Assembly: GCA_015179125.1 (NCBI GenBank)
Contig: WHVA01000083.1
Span: 124,001 to 188,000 of the forward strand
DNA length: 64,000 nt
Source: Gautieria morchelliformis
Lineage: Eukaryota > Basidiomycota > Agaricomycetes > Gomphales > Gomphaceae
Direction: 5' to 3'
The notes below the pieces were generated by a model. It was not told where the DNA came from, made no database searches, and worked only from the letters and a program-made list of their open reading frames with translations. How positions within the stretch are numbered: the first letter of the stretch is position 1; every line of letters starts with the position of its first letter. A program made the translations under genes and the position numbers. Of the stretch, positions 10,727-21,859 are shown one piece after another.

Positions 10727-12167
10727 CTAGGACAAGTCGACCCTGCCCAATAACGACGTAGGCGGAACGTGCGGAACATTCTCCGGCACGTCGATGTAGG
10801 ATTGTTTCGATGAAACATTGGATTCTTGAGATTCCTTCTTGATGTCCTTATACTGACTTTCGGAGACCGCCATCGAGTTCTCGGTATTACGCTGAGATTC
10901 TGGTTGTGAGAAGGGGTGTGTGGGATGCTCCACGTTGGCCTTGCGCTGCGGTCTACTACGAAGTAGAGAGCGCTGCTCGTCGTTGTCGTTCTGATCAATG
11001 ATTCATCAGCCAAGTCAGTCCACAAATCAGTTATTGTGTATAGATAATAGATACCTCTTCAACGTCAGATTCTGGAGAGCTGTTGGGAAACACAGAATCC
11101 AATTTTGCAACCATGCTTTGTATCTGGCAGCAAACAGGTAAGTAAACAGCCATAAGCCATAGGATCATGGGTTGACTGGACCTTCATCAGGTGGCGTTGT
11201 AGAATACCTGTGAGCGCGTCCCATCCAACCATAAGAGGAAAGCGGCTACAAAATGCCTTCTGGTACTCTGGAGTTCTTCGGATAGCTTTTGGGTCCTTGC
11301 CAGCACGACTGTGATGTCGTGAAATTTGTCAGACGACATTATTGATAAGAAGCTGGATGGGCTGTGATTGAGGAACGCACGGGAATTCACTGAAGTACTC
11401 TTCCTCCCACTGTTCAGCATCTTCCAGGAACTCTATCACTTTCCCCCGGGTTATTTCATAGGCGACAAATTCGGTTTGTGAGATTAAACGGAGCCAAAGG
11501 GCACACTCGTCTGTAGACTCTGCTTTTCTGAGTTCGCCAACAGACGGAAAATATTGACGGAAAAAGAGGGGGATAAGAAACGATTCATTCAATCGACGCA
11601 GGCGATGGACATGCTTGACCAGACTCAGTAAGATGGCTCTACTCCCTTGCCCAGCCTTTGCAAAGAGACTCACAGCCCAACACACTTGCATAACCACGGT
11701 CCGATACGTCTCCCTTTGGGTTTCGTTACTGGATTTCCTGGCAACTGTCTTGAGTATCTTCTTCTCTTCATCGGTGAGAGGCTCCCCATCTACTGCCGTA
11801 GCCTCATCGTTGCGATAGAACTGATCCCATAAGAGTGCCTCCCTGGCGCCCGCAACAGTTTGCTGGCGAACCGCCTCTGCGAGAGCGAAGATGTCCAGAA
11901 GTTCCGGAGTACATTCCCAGTGCATGTCGGGTAACAGTACCCTGGCCAAGCCATACACGAGCGCGGAGATGCGGGGTACACCTTGAGGATCCATGTGTTC
12001 CAAAGAATATGCTTCATTCAGTTGGACAAGGCATACGAGGGAAAGTAAGCAAAAACCAATAGCGGGAGGTCCGGTAGATACTACGAACAATAGATCTGCT
12101 TGTGCCCGTCGGCGTCAGCTGTCTGGACCACGCTCATGGCCTTTTCGAGTTTCCTTGATTTGGACAT
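10727..12167 (-). CDS. Hypothetical protein, alpha-helical
   Basis: I do not recognise the family. Five exons (12167-12089, 12011-11391, 11308-11208, 11123-11055, 10990-10727) join in phase to 377 residues. Intron 2 has a textbook CTGAC branch 23 nt before its acceptor; the intron 1 acceptor is the least certain. The body is alpha-helix rich (HWECTPELLDIFALAEAVRQ; WAVSLFAKAGQGSRAILLSL; EELQSTRRHFVAAFLLWLDG). From about residue 290 the tail is polar and probably disordered. No clear transmembrane segment or catalytic motif is visible. The promoter carries overlapping CACGTG and TCACGT elements. Confidence 0.65.
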
Positions 12168-12839
12168 GGGATAGGCATTGCAATTTGCTGCAGGTGCTGC
12201 ACCAAGCAAGTTGTCTTGCACACGTGATGTCACGTCACTTTTCGCGTTATTCAAACTTATCGCGTCTTTTACAATGTACAGCTACTGGCGCAGATACACC
12301 AGGATCAACATTCTTATCTATATCTATAGTACAAAAGGGTAAAAAGAGGACGACGTGAAATATATCGATTTATACGAATGTGCGATGTACTGATTCATTC
12401 GAAAATGTTCAAGGTAATATTTTTGCCTGTTATACTTGCAGTAAGTATGTCTGTCAATTGTCTGATGCGATAGAGTATGATTCCAGTTTTTGGTACCAAA
12501 GGTACCGTATGAGGAGGTCCCTGAACAGATATGTGAAATGCCTTGATGCTAGATATGCTCCACACATGGTCAATCTGGGCCTTGTTTAGCAAACATCATA
12601 ACTACATTACTAGACTGATTGACATCGATATGCGACTGGAATGCTAATTCACACTTGTACTTTACAATGGCAGAAACAATGGCGGGAAAGGGAAAAACAC
12701 CAGGACACAGAAGCATGGAGAGGGCAGGGCAAACAGACATTAGTCGGAGGCGGGCAGCGCTGATGAGAAGAGACTGATGATAATTGTGTGTCAAGTTTAG
12801 GAAGTAGAGACAGCATACGTATGGCGTATATTAGAGGCC
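12168..12839. other. Intergenic region between two minus-strand genes
   Basis: About 670 bp. It holds the promoter of the hypothetical gene (starts 12167) and the 3' flank of the PAS/GATA gene (stops 12840). No additional gene seen. The short palindrome GGTACCAAAGGTACC lies near 12493-12507. Confidence 0.5.
12221..12238. promoter_or_regulatory. CACGTG / TCACGT promoter elements
   Basis: CACGTGATGTCACGTCAC lies 54-71 bp upstream of the start at 12167. It combines an E-box (CACGTG, bound by Cbf1/bHLH factors in fungi) with a CRE-like half site. Function is inferred. Confidence 0.4.
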
Positions 12840-15074
12840 TTAGGGATGTACATGTTGGTTTCCGAGAGCATGGCGGCTACTTGAAGGTATCCCCGCCCGT
12901 TCATAGGAGGAGGTGGATGTTACAGCTGCAGGTTCTGTAGAGCTGGACCCCACTGAGAGGCCTCCCGGCGCGGGACTTGGCGTCGGGGCCAAAAATCCGT
13001 TCCCATGTTGATGCTGTTGCTGGGTCGAGTAGGCATACATGGTTTGCTGTCGTGGATCGACGTGGGGAGGGTAGGAATATAAACTAGAGCTGGACTGCTG
13101 GGACTGCGGATAGTCGTGTGGAGGTGACGGCGAAGGAGTACTGCCCTCACCACTTCCAGCACCCATGGGCTGGTGCTGCTCGTCGAGAGGATATTCAGCG
13201 TACACATTCGAAGCATACCCCCGCCGCTTACTAGGCGGACCTTGTTCTGAGGTCTGCGCCTGTGCCTTTCCAGCGTCTTTTCGTCGTCTCTGGGAGATGA
13301 TGCCCTCCTTCTTCGCTCGTGCGCGCGAGTACCGTAGACCGCAAGCATTGCACAGGTCTTTCCGCCCACTCGGGCCCTTGCGCCATTCGGGGCTGCTAGT
13401 ACTCCTACACGCCGCACATCGAGTCACACCCACAGGGGGATTCCCCCCGCGCGTCCCCCTCCTGGATAGACTTCGCGTGTGCTTCCCCCGGGGGGAACGC
13501 TGCTCATTTCGGGGCTGAGACGTGCCGGGCGCTGGCGTGGGGGAGGTACGTCGTCCAGCAACGGCTGAGAATAGCGCTGATTGTGGGAATGGTGCTCCAT
13601 GTATGGAGGATGCTGTGCAGAATTTACAGGCCACTCTGTCTGCGTTTGCTGGTGCTGATAGGGTGACTGTGTGCCACGCGATCCGCGGGAGAGGGAGGTC
13701 CAGGGCTGGGTAAGGGTGACGTATGGTGATGACGTGCTTGAGCAGCATGCACGTGCGGGTGAGACGATTGGTGGGACGGTTGGGAGTAATGCGAGTAAGT
13801 GTGCCCGGGATATGAAGCAGCCTGTGACGGGACAGGGACGGGGGGGTAGTAAGAAGTTTGCGCATGACCTGGCGCGTCGTAAAATTGGGCGGGCGTAGGA
13901 TATAAAGGATAGGAATTTGGATGTCCGCGCGGACGGTGCGGAGTCGCTTTATGGCAAGCGAAAATGATACGACCATGGGGAATGAATATGCTTTCCACGT
14001 CTCGTACAGAGCCATCGGCGCTGTCGAGAACCTGCTGTGCCTTGTAGCGACGGGTACAAGACGTCTTGGCATCCGAGCCATTTGCGCCGCCGATTTGGAC
14101 GTCGTTGGCAAGTCGTCCATAGTCGGCAGGAATATAACCTTCACCTGGCCAGGAGAAGAGGGTTGGACGGTCGGTGGAGTTGTGCAAAATCTGGAAGACA
14201 CGAGTGGGCGGGGGTGCGCCTTGGGAAACGTGCGGGGCGATATGGAAGAGAGCGTGATAAAGTTCGTTTCCATGCTGGAAAAAACGGTGAGCCGAGATTG
14301 AAGAGAAACGACGACAGGTGTACATACCTCCACAGTCATGCGCGGGGTGCCGCACCAGTTTGTCCAGTGAGTGCGATTGACTTCATCGTTGTCCTGTGGA
14401 GACATATCTAGATGAAAATTAGTGGGAGACATGATAAGACAGGGTGTAATGAAACGCACCGACAACAGCGTGGATAAAACATAGAACAAGGCCTTCCGCT
14501 GCCCAATTTATGACAAGGTCACACGCCATGTAGTCTTCATCGAAGGAAACCTTGTCTTCGTCTGTAAATTTGTTGTGCACCCCGGTGTACCCCAAACGGG
14601 CCCGGGTACGACCTAAGCGCGAGTACCGAACGCTGCAGAGGGGTGAGCCGATGGAATGGGGAGGAAATCGGGCTAACCGAGTGACCGAGCCGTGCAGTGT
14701 CCTGCTCTCGAGGACTTTACCGAGGTCCTGCTGGGCACTTGCATGCTCATCTGGATGAACGAATTCAAGGAGTTTTCTGCCTATTATTGCATCTGCCTGG
14801 GGGCCGAGATGGGCGTGGAGCACTGGGTCGACGTAGAGGAACTCGAGCTCTGCCGAGAGCAACGTCCAGTCTGGGGGAGCGTGAGTCAACGCGCCAAGGA
14901 GGTGGAGGTGGACGTACAGCAGCGAGTCTGGCCGAGCTTGGGAATGGCGAGCTGGGCTGTAGAGGAGGAAGGCGGGAGCTGGGAGGCGTGCTGATTGTCG
15001 ATCGGAGGCATGAAGAAGTGATCTGGATGAGGATGGGTGAACAAGGCAGTGCGATCGAAAGTAAGGAAGCTCAT
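12840..15074 (-). CDS. PAS and GATA zinc-finger transcription factor
   Basis: Six exons (15074-14918, 14870-14460, 14407-14328, 14274-13753, 13705-13550, 13499-12840) give 661 residues. An N-terminal PAS-like domain (about residues 50-160) contains ELEFLYVDPVLHAHLG and KLLEFVHPDEHASAQQDLGK. A His/Pro/Gln-rich middle follows. A GATA finger of the form C-x2-C-x18-C-x2-C lies at about residues 460-495, with SPEWRKGPSGRKDLCNACGL. PAS plus this finger type recalls White Collar-2, the partner of the blue-light receptor WC-1, but other basidiomycete PAS-GATA factors exist, so I give no symbol. The two introns in the low-complexity middle (47 and 50 nt) are the weakest part of the model. Confidence 0.82.
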
Positions 15075-15968
15075 GGTCGATCTATGGGCCAGGGAGAGGA
15101 CAGCGAAATATTATAAGAGGACCACTCACATCGATCCTAAGCGATTGTCTCAGACTCCCGTTGAATTTATCCAAGTCTCAAACAGATTTTCACAAATCCG
15201 GAACGCACACACAGGTGGCCGATCGATCGTCTGGTCACAAAATAAATTGGCGAGCTCAGCCGCCCCGATCGCAGCCGTGACGGTGACAAATCGCCCGATT
15301 TGGCCTGCTTTTCTGCAGAAACTGGCCAGTTGTCCACGAAATCGCGGCTCACCGCAACCGACCTTTGCGCTGTGCCCGTGCCAGCCCGTGCCACACAAAA
15401 TAGGCGTACAGCCAGTGTCGGGCAGCTGCGGTGCGGCCAGGGCTGCCCGCACAAGTTTGCTGCCAATCCTCCAAGCGACTCCCCTTTGCTGCCGAACTCA
15501 GCTGCAGATGCGTTTATCGATAACACGTCGTGGCGTATGTCGATCATCATGCGGATTTCAACCTATTCTAAAGGGTCAAGCTGCGTTCAACCTCTTCGTT
15601 TTTTTGCCACCCCTCAACGGCTCATGCGATCTCCCGCTGCGCATCGGCCGAGACACCAGACCAACGGAGTGAGCAGGTGGCTTGGTGACGAGCCCTTCGT
15701 CATGGTATGTCGGCTGCTGTACGCGAACAGACCGCTTTTCCATTAGGCGCACATCCAGACGGTGACCAGCAGCCCTGAGATTGATGGCAGCCAATCTCAG
15801 ATTGACGGTTCTATACAGGCGCCGGCCAACGATATCATCATTTTCTCAACGCACACAAAGGAATGTTCCCCTCCCGACATATGCACTGGAATGCAAGCTT
15901 TTGCTGCTCATTTACCTGCCATGACTTCTAACAGATCCTCGTGTCTTCCTTTTCACAGCGGTGCATCA

Positions 15969-16008
15969 ATTCTGCCAGGGAGGGGAGTACTCCCCTCCCT
16001 GGCAGAAT
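15969..16008. repeat. Perfect 40-bp palindrome
   Basis: Each 20-nt arm (ATTCTGCCAGGGAGGGGAGT) is followed directly by its exact reverse complement, with no spacer and no mismatch. The centre is GT|AC. Pairing stops at the flanking bases. The arms are GC-rich with a G-run on one strand. Confidence 0.95.
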
Positions 16009-16279
16009 CTTAGCACTGATCGCTGCCATTGTACAAGGCACTGACTCGGTCCGATTTCTGACACGGAATGATTTTTTTCTTGAGCTCCTCGCATCGGCTA
16101 TGACGTCAATGTATCATAATAGTGCCGATATTACGTGGAAGACGATGAGTGCGAGGGGTGGATCAGCAACTCAAAGTAAAGGCAGGCATCCATCCCCGTG
16201 AGTGTCGGAAGTGATCCACCGGGCGCCGCAGTGGCTGTTTTGCTCGCTTGATCCGGGTTCCAAACCCACGATGATGCTA

Positions 16280-16370
16280 TGTTTTTGCTACGAATAGATA
16301 TTAGCTCAACTGAATTGAAAATATTAGGCACATCATTCAGTTGAGCTAATATCTATTGGTCGCAAAAACA
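16280..16370. repeat. 91-nt near-perfect hairpin
   Basis: The left arm (16280-16315) and right arm (16335-16370) are 36 nt each and complementary except at two positions. The core arm AATAGATATTAGCTCAACTG is unbroken. The loop is 19 nt (16316-16334). This could be a miniature inverted-repeat element, two terminal repeats brought together after an internal deletion, or a small-RNA precursor. Confidence 0.92.
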
Positions 16371-16904
16371 CTGGGCGTGGACTGGACTAGTGAAATGCCG
16401 CTGATGGGCACGTCTGTTCGGCGTAGCAGAATGCTTGGTCACGTGTCGAACAAATTTGTTCTAAGCTCCCATCAGTCCCGCAACAAACCTTCATTGATGT
16501 TTTGTGTAAATACCGTAAACACGGGGAGAGCGGTGTATTCCCACAGATGCAAATAACCAGTTGCTAGTGGATCTCTGCATTACCAACATGTCGTGGTAGT
16601 GTGCAAGTCTCAGCTATTCTGTTGAAAGAAGTGGAAGGTCAACCAGCAGAATTAATCAACATTGTTCATTAATATCAGGGAATCATACGGCTTCACCGCC
16701 GAGTCCTCCATGAAGATTAATTTAACGAAGGCATGGGGAGAACTTACCGGATAAGTACTACTGCGACCAGGTTTGGTTTAGAATAAACAAGTCCACGGAG
16801 TCATGTGGTATGTTCACCAAACGAACCTCACATACCAATATCAGCCTACAAGCGTGATAGTGTTTCCCATAAGCAAGGTGGTTCAAGCATAGCCGGAAAG
16901 CGTG

Positions 16905-16930
16905 TCTTGATCCGCCTTCTTGATCCGCCT
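16905..16930. repeat. Two tandem 13-nt copies
   Basis: TCTTGATCCGCCT occurs twice head to tail with no mismatch. A second short duplication (CCGGAGCG twice) follows within about 30 nt. Confidence 0.85.
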
Positions 16931-17888
16931 TCCAGCGCGGCGTCCGGAGCGCCGGAGCGCCTGAGCGGATTGCCAAGAGGCGTTTTACTGCTGTTGGTCC
17001 CCTCAAGACCGAATCAGATGACAGAACAAATATCCCAGATAGTCATTGAGCAGCTTCTAGAAGCAGAATTACATTCCTTATCGGCAGCGATTTCACGGTT
17101 TTCCTATCGGGGTTATGACTGCTTATTGCCAAAGTAGTTCCCACGTCGACCTGCAGTACGATTTTCACCAGACGTATGAAAATATCGCCGGTGTTTTCGC
17201 TGACCGATAGCACGTCCTCAAGCACAAAAAAGGTAGCTGTCGGAGTAATTCGAAAGCAATGAAATATTCCTGAGGCTCGTCGTGACAGGACGGTCGGGTA
17301 CGGCTGTCCGACAACCGTGAGATGGGATGTGAGATAGCCATGAAAGCAGGAGAAAGCGAGGGAACATCGCAGAACAGTATCCGTTGTCGTAACTGGGAGG
17401 GGGTTCTACAAGATTATGAAGCGCGGATGAGGCAAGTTGAGTGTTTGAGACATTCGAATCTTTGGACCGTGGATAGTACGATTATCCTTCTACCACTGAA
17501 GTGCATACGGGGTATGAAGACGCGATTCTATTGTGAGTTGGTCCAAGGATCATTTCATAAGTACTACAACCCAAGGCAAGCCTTTCTGTAAGTCTGGCAC
17601 CTTTCGACACGTGGTATGTTCTCACCAGTAATTTTCACGAAGGCCTTGTATACTCCGAGGTTGAAAGTGGAATGCTGCGCGCCGGGCCTCGGAAGTACAG
17701 GTTCTGGCTTGGGTCTGAAACCATGTACACAACCACTGCCAACAGTTCTGGACATGCAGTCATGCCATTCTGTAGCTGCTGATTTGTACTCTCCTGATAT
17801 TTCTGAGACGGTGAGTTAATGCCTCGCTTGATTCGTACACGTCAAGGAAGCTGCCGTCAGTGCGGTGAATGAATGCGCGTGACAGTAA

Positions 17889-17904
17889 GACGTCACGACG
17901 TCAC
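17889..17904. promoter_or_regulatory. Tandem CRE-like elements before DIS3
   Basis: The 8-mer GACGTCAC is repeated exactly twice, ending 16 bp before the DIS3 start codon. It contains the palindromic core GACGTC recognised by CREB/ATF-type bZIP factors. Being so close to the ATG it may lie in the 5' untranslated region; the regulatory role is inferred. Confidence 0.5.
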
Positions 17905-17920
17905 GGCGCGACACTGGGAC

Positions 17921-20900
17921 ATGGCTGAGATCACCATTCGAAAGCGATCTCGCACGGACGCTGTACAATCACAGCGCAAGTTCTTCAAAAAAACGGCCCG
18001 TGGCAAGGTCATCAAAGGTCTGCTCTGTGATGTACATCCCCCCTTCCTCGTCTGATAATTTGCTGTCTCGACGCAAGTTATAAGAGAACGGTACCTCAGG
18101 GACGATGTGCCATGTGGGCTATATCCATGCAGCATATGCAGCTCAGAACACGGGGCACGCATGAACCTCCCTCTACGTGGCTCTTCAGGGCATAGCCTCT
18201 TTGCCTCTGGGCATCTACTAGTACCAGATACCAATGTCTTCCTGCACCAAGTTAGTTAGTCGATCACATTATATTTTCCAACCTGATGTTCCCCTCACTA
18301 GATGGATCTTCTTGAGTCCATCCTCTTCAACCCACCGATCATATTGCTCCAGACTGTCATCGAAGAAGTCCGCCACCGATCACTGCCTCTGTATAACCGT
18401 CTGAATGGCCTCATCGACTCGGAGGACAAGAAAATATACGTATTTTACAATGAGTATAGAACGTACGTTTCTCTTACAGTGTTGTCGCATATTTGAGACT
18501 GGTTGGTAAGGCAGAGACACCGCTGTTATACGGACAGAGAGTGAAAGCCCAAACGATCGCAATGACAGGGGTTTGTGCATTAGTCTACTGTCCAGCCCAA
18601 ATCCTCACTGTCACCCCAGCCATTCGGATAGCCACGGCGTGGTATAACTCTCACATCGCTCTGAGCCTCCCACCAATTCGAGGACAGAGCGTAACTCGGC
18701 CTGCTATTGTTCTCTTAACAGACGATGCCGCCAATCGGAGCCTTGCGGGAAAGGACAACATTATGTCTGTATCTGGTGTGTCCCTATTCAAGTGAAAAAT
18801 TGTGTTGCGAGAAGTTAAAAGATGATTCACAGTCCGGCAGTATGTTGAGGGCATGACGGGCCCGGACGCAGCTCTTCTACTCGACCTCTTATCTGTTGTT
18901 TCGGAGGAGATTGAGCCCACCCGTACGACAGCTGCATCGCGGAGTGCCTTGTATCCAGATGTGAGGACTTGTTTTACCTCGTGATGTTTTCTCATAGAGA
19001 TGATCGTAGTATCTGCCAACGGCAACGCTAATCGCCGGGGTTAAGGCCGGGCAATTACATCAGGGACATTTCAATGCAAACACCTACAATTATCTAGAGG
19101 TCCGTCCCCTTCTATCCACTATCACTACCAGCATTGACCGTAGCGTAGGGAGCGGTGAACGTGCCCGCGTTCTCTAAACCTGTCCTTTTACTTGGGCGTG
19201 AGCACATGAACAGAGCGGTACATGGCGACGTTGTCGCTATCGAAGTCTTTCCTGAATCCGAATGGAAAGCTCCAGCGGACGAAGTGGTTGATCAGGACGG
19301 TATGACCACAGATTTTACCTCTAACACCATTTCACTTATTTCATCGATCAGCGACGCTTAAAAACGACGATGCGGAAGACTCTGAAGAAGAAAACGGGAG
19401 CGAAGATCTAGAAGAGGCAAAGCTCTTGCATAAAGAGAGGCTTTCGGCACGGAACACGGCTTCCAAATCTCCATCCGAGAAGCAGCCTACTGGAAAAGTG
19501 GTCGGCGTGATCAAACGCAATTGGCGAGCGTACGTCAGCATCCCCCCTTTCATTTTTCTATAGTCTTAAGTTTCCGCACTCAGCTACGTCTGCCACATTG
19601 ATAGAACATCCCTCTCCAACTCCAGCGCGCATTCACTCTCTGTACAGACTGTCTTTGCGACTCCCGTTTCGCGATTGCTTCCACGTATACGCCTACGCAC
19701 CCGTCAAGCTCCCACACTCTTATCGCAGAAAATTCTGGTTACTATCGATCACTGGTCAGCTACTTCACGTTATCCAGAAGGCCATTTTGTTAGGGCCCTG
19801 GGACAGGTCGAAAGCAAGGAAGCCGAACAAGAAAGTTTACTGCTTGAGTTCGAAGTGCCATACAGACCATTTGGCAAGGCAATTTTAGACTGCCTCCCTC
19901 CTGAGGGGGATAAATGGACTGTCCCACCTAAGAGCGCAGCAGCCCCAGAATGGCGTGATAGAGAGGACCTGCGAAGTCTTTTCATTTGTAGCATTGACCC
20001 CCCTGGTACTTTTGGTTGCCCATCATGTGTTTTCTTGACTCTGACTTGGAACGATTATAGATTGTCAGGATATCGACGATGCTCTACATGCTCGTGTTCT
20101 TTCCAATGGCAACATCGAGGCTGGAGTTCGTGCGTGGTTTTATTTCTCAGATACAAACCGTGTGTTGACTGGTAAAACCAGATATTGCTGATGTATCTCA
20201 CTTCGTGCTCCCTGACAATCCCATGGATGCAGAGGCAGCGTCAAGAGGGACGACTGTGTACCTAGTTGACAAACGGATTGACATGCTGCCGAGCCTCTTG
20301 GGCACAAATTTGTGCTCTCTCAGGCCCAATGTTGAACGTCTAGCTTTCTCTGCTATTTGGGTAAGTATCAGCGTTCTATACTAGCCGGCAAGCTTAAAGA
20401 GCTGGTTTTTGGCTTCTGGTGGGTTCATGTAGGAACTGACACCCGAGGCCAACATCGTAAATACACGGTTCACAAAGTCAGTGATTGCGTCGAAAGCCGC
20501 CTTCTCATACGAACAAGCTCAAATTCGTAAGGACGACCCGTGAGTTACACTTGTCATTTGGAATTAGAGCCTCTACACGTCATACTATATCCTCAGGCAT
20601 CTTCAGGATGATCTTACAGCAAGCATTCGAATGCTCAATGGTCTTGCCCAGAAGCTGAAAGCGAAGCGCATGGCGGCGGGGGCTCTTAACCTTGCATCTC
20701 CAGAAGTCCAAATCCACCTCGATAGTAGCGAGTCGTCCGACCCAATAGATGTCGAACAGAAGGGGATGCGAGAGACAAATAGTCTTGTTGAAGAATTCAT
20801 GCTATTGGCCAATATTAGTGTAGCTCAGAAAATTCAGCAGACATTTCCACAGACGGCAGTCTTGAGGTCAGTAGTGTCTTTCTCGCAAAGGATGACTTTT

Positions 20901-21845
20901 GACTCTTTGATAGACGACATCTTCCACCCCCACGAACAAATTTTGAAAAACTTCAAGATATTTTACGCAAGCGGAAAGGCTTGAGTCTTGATGTGACAAG
21001 CTCTGGCGCCCTTGCCGCATCTTTGGATCTTTGTATCGTAAGTTTTGCAATGCATTGCATAACTAATTTTGAGGTTTATCGATACTTCAGGATCCTAGCG
21101 AACCAGCTTTCAATACGCTTGTCCGTATCATGGCCACTCGATGCATGCTCTCCGCAGAGTACTTCTGCTCTGGTAGTGTTGGTCGAGACACATTTGGTCA
21201 TTATGGGCTTGCTACCTCAATCTACACTCATTTTACTAGCCCGATCCGCCGCTTCGCTGGTGAGTACTTCCGCGGCTCACGAATGTCGCCACTCAATGTC
21301 TGCGTGTAGATATCCTGGCACATCGTCAGCTAGCAGCAGCTATTTCATACTCCCCTCTGCATGCCTCGCTCCACGGAAAGGCATACGTTGAACGTATACT
21401 AGACACGGTCAATCATCGCCATCGTATGGCTCAAATGGCTGGAAGAGCCAGTGTCGAATTTTATGTCGGATTAGCTCTGAAGGCGCGAGGCCGGAAGAAC
21501 GGGGAACAAGTAGAGGTACAGGAGGAAGCATTTATCATTCGCACCTTCAGAAACGGTCTGGGCGTATTTGTTTTCAAGTGAGTCTGCGAGCGCAAGTATA
21601 CTCGTCACCTTCCTCAATGTGATCTGCACAGGCTGGGCATTGAAGGCTTGATTACATTTAAACGCGAAACCAAGTTCGATCCCGACGAGTACACGATTAC
21701 TGTGCCATCGCAGAATGGCAAGGAGGTGACAGTCGCCATTTTTGACAAGGTCACCGTGAGTATCTCTGTGGAGAAGGACAAAAACACACAGCGAGGTCGA
21801 GTGAAGATGACACTTGTGAAACCTGTGGATTCCACCGAGTTGTAA
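17921..21845 (+). CDS. DIS3: Exosome catalytic subunit Dis3/Rrp44
   Basis: Nuclease of the RNA exosome (3'-5' exonuclease plus endonuclease). Eighteen exons fit in phase to 1003 residues: 17921-18017, 18078-18250, 18302-18462, 18515-18570, 18620-18775, 18833-18960, 19010-19099, 19149-19299, 19352-19529, 19584-20005, 20061-20129, 20182-20360, 20433-20539, 20597-20866, 20914-21037, 21091-21259, 21310-21577, 21632-21845. Order: zinc-binding/CR3 region, PIN domain ([14 protein letters not shown]), cold-shock domains, RNB domain with [16 protein letters not shown] (metal-binding Asp residues) and [15 protein letters not shown]-terminal S1 domain. All key residues seen are intact. It converges on the WRAP53-like gene with only 14 bp between stops. 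Confidence 0.96.
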
Positions 21846-21859
21846 AATCATTCTCCATG

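Larger units (their letters stand above)
15075..17888. other. 2.8-kb gene-poor region with inverted repeats
   Basis: The largest stretch without a convincing gene. Overlapping open frames on both strands (for example 15037-15672 plus, 16805-17137 plus) look like chance frames: no motif is recognisable and codon use is unlike the neighbours. It holds a perfect 40-bp palindrome, a 91-nt hairpin and short tandem duplications, listed separately. It may be eroded mobile-element DNA, or a long shared promoter between the divergent PAS/GATA and DIS3 genes. Confidence 0.5.

Noticed and set aside
12840..14489. A single 549-residue minus-strand gene
   Set aside because: Only its last third (the GATA part) is in the right frame; the PAS-side exons lie in other frames and join through introns.
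15037..15672. A 211-residue plus-strand open frame
   Set aside because: It overlaps the start of the PAS/GATA gene in antisense and continues into low-information sequence with no recognisable motif.
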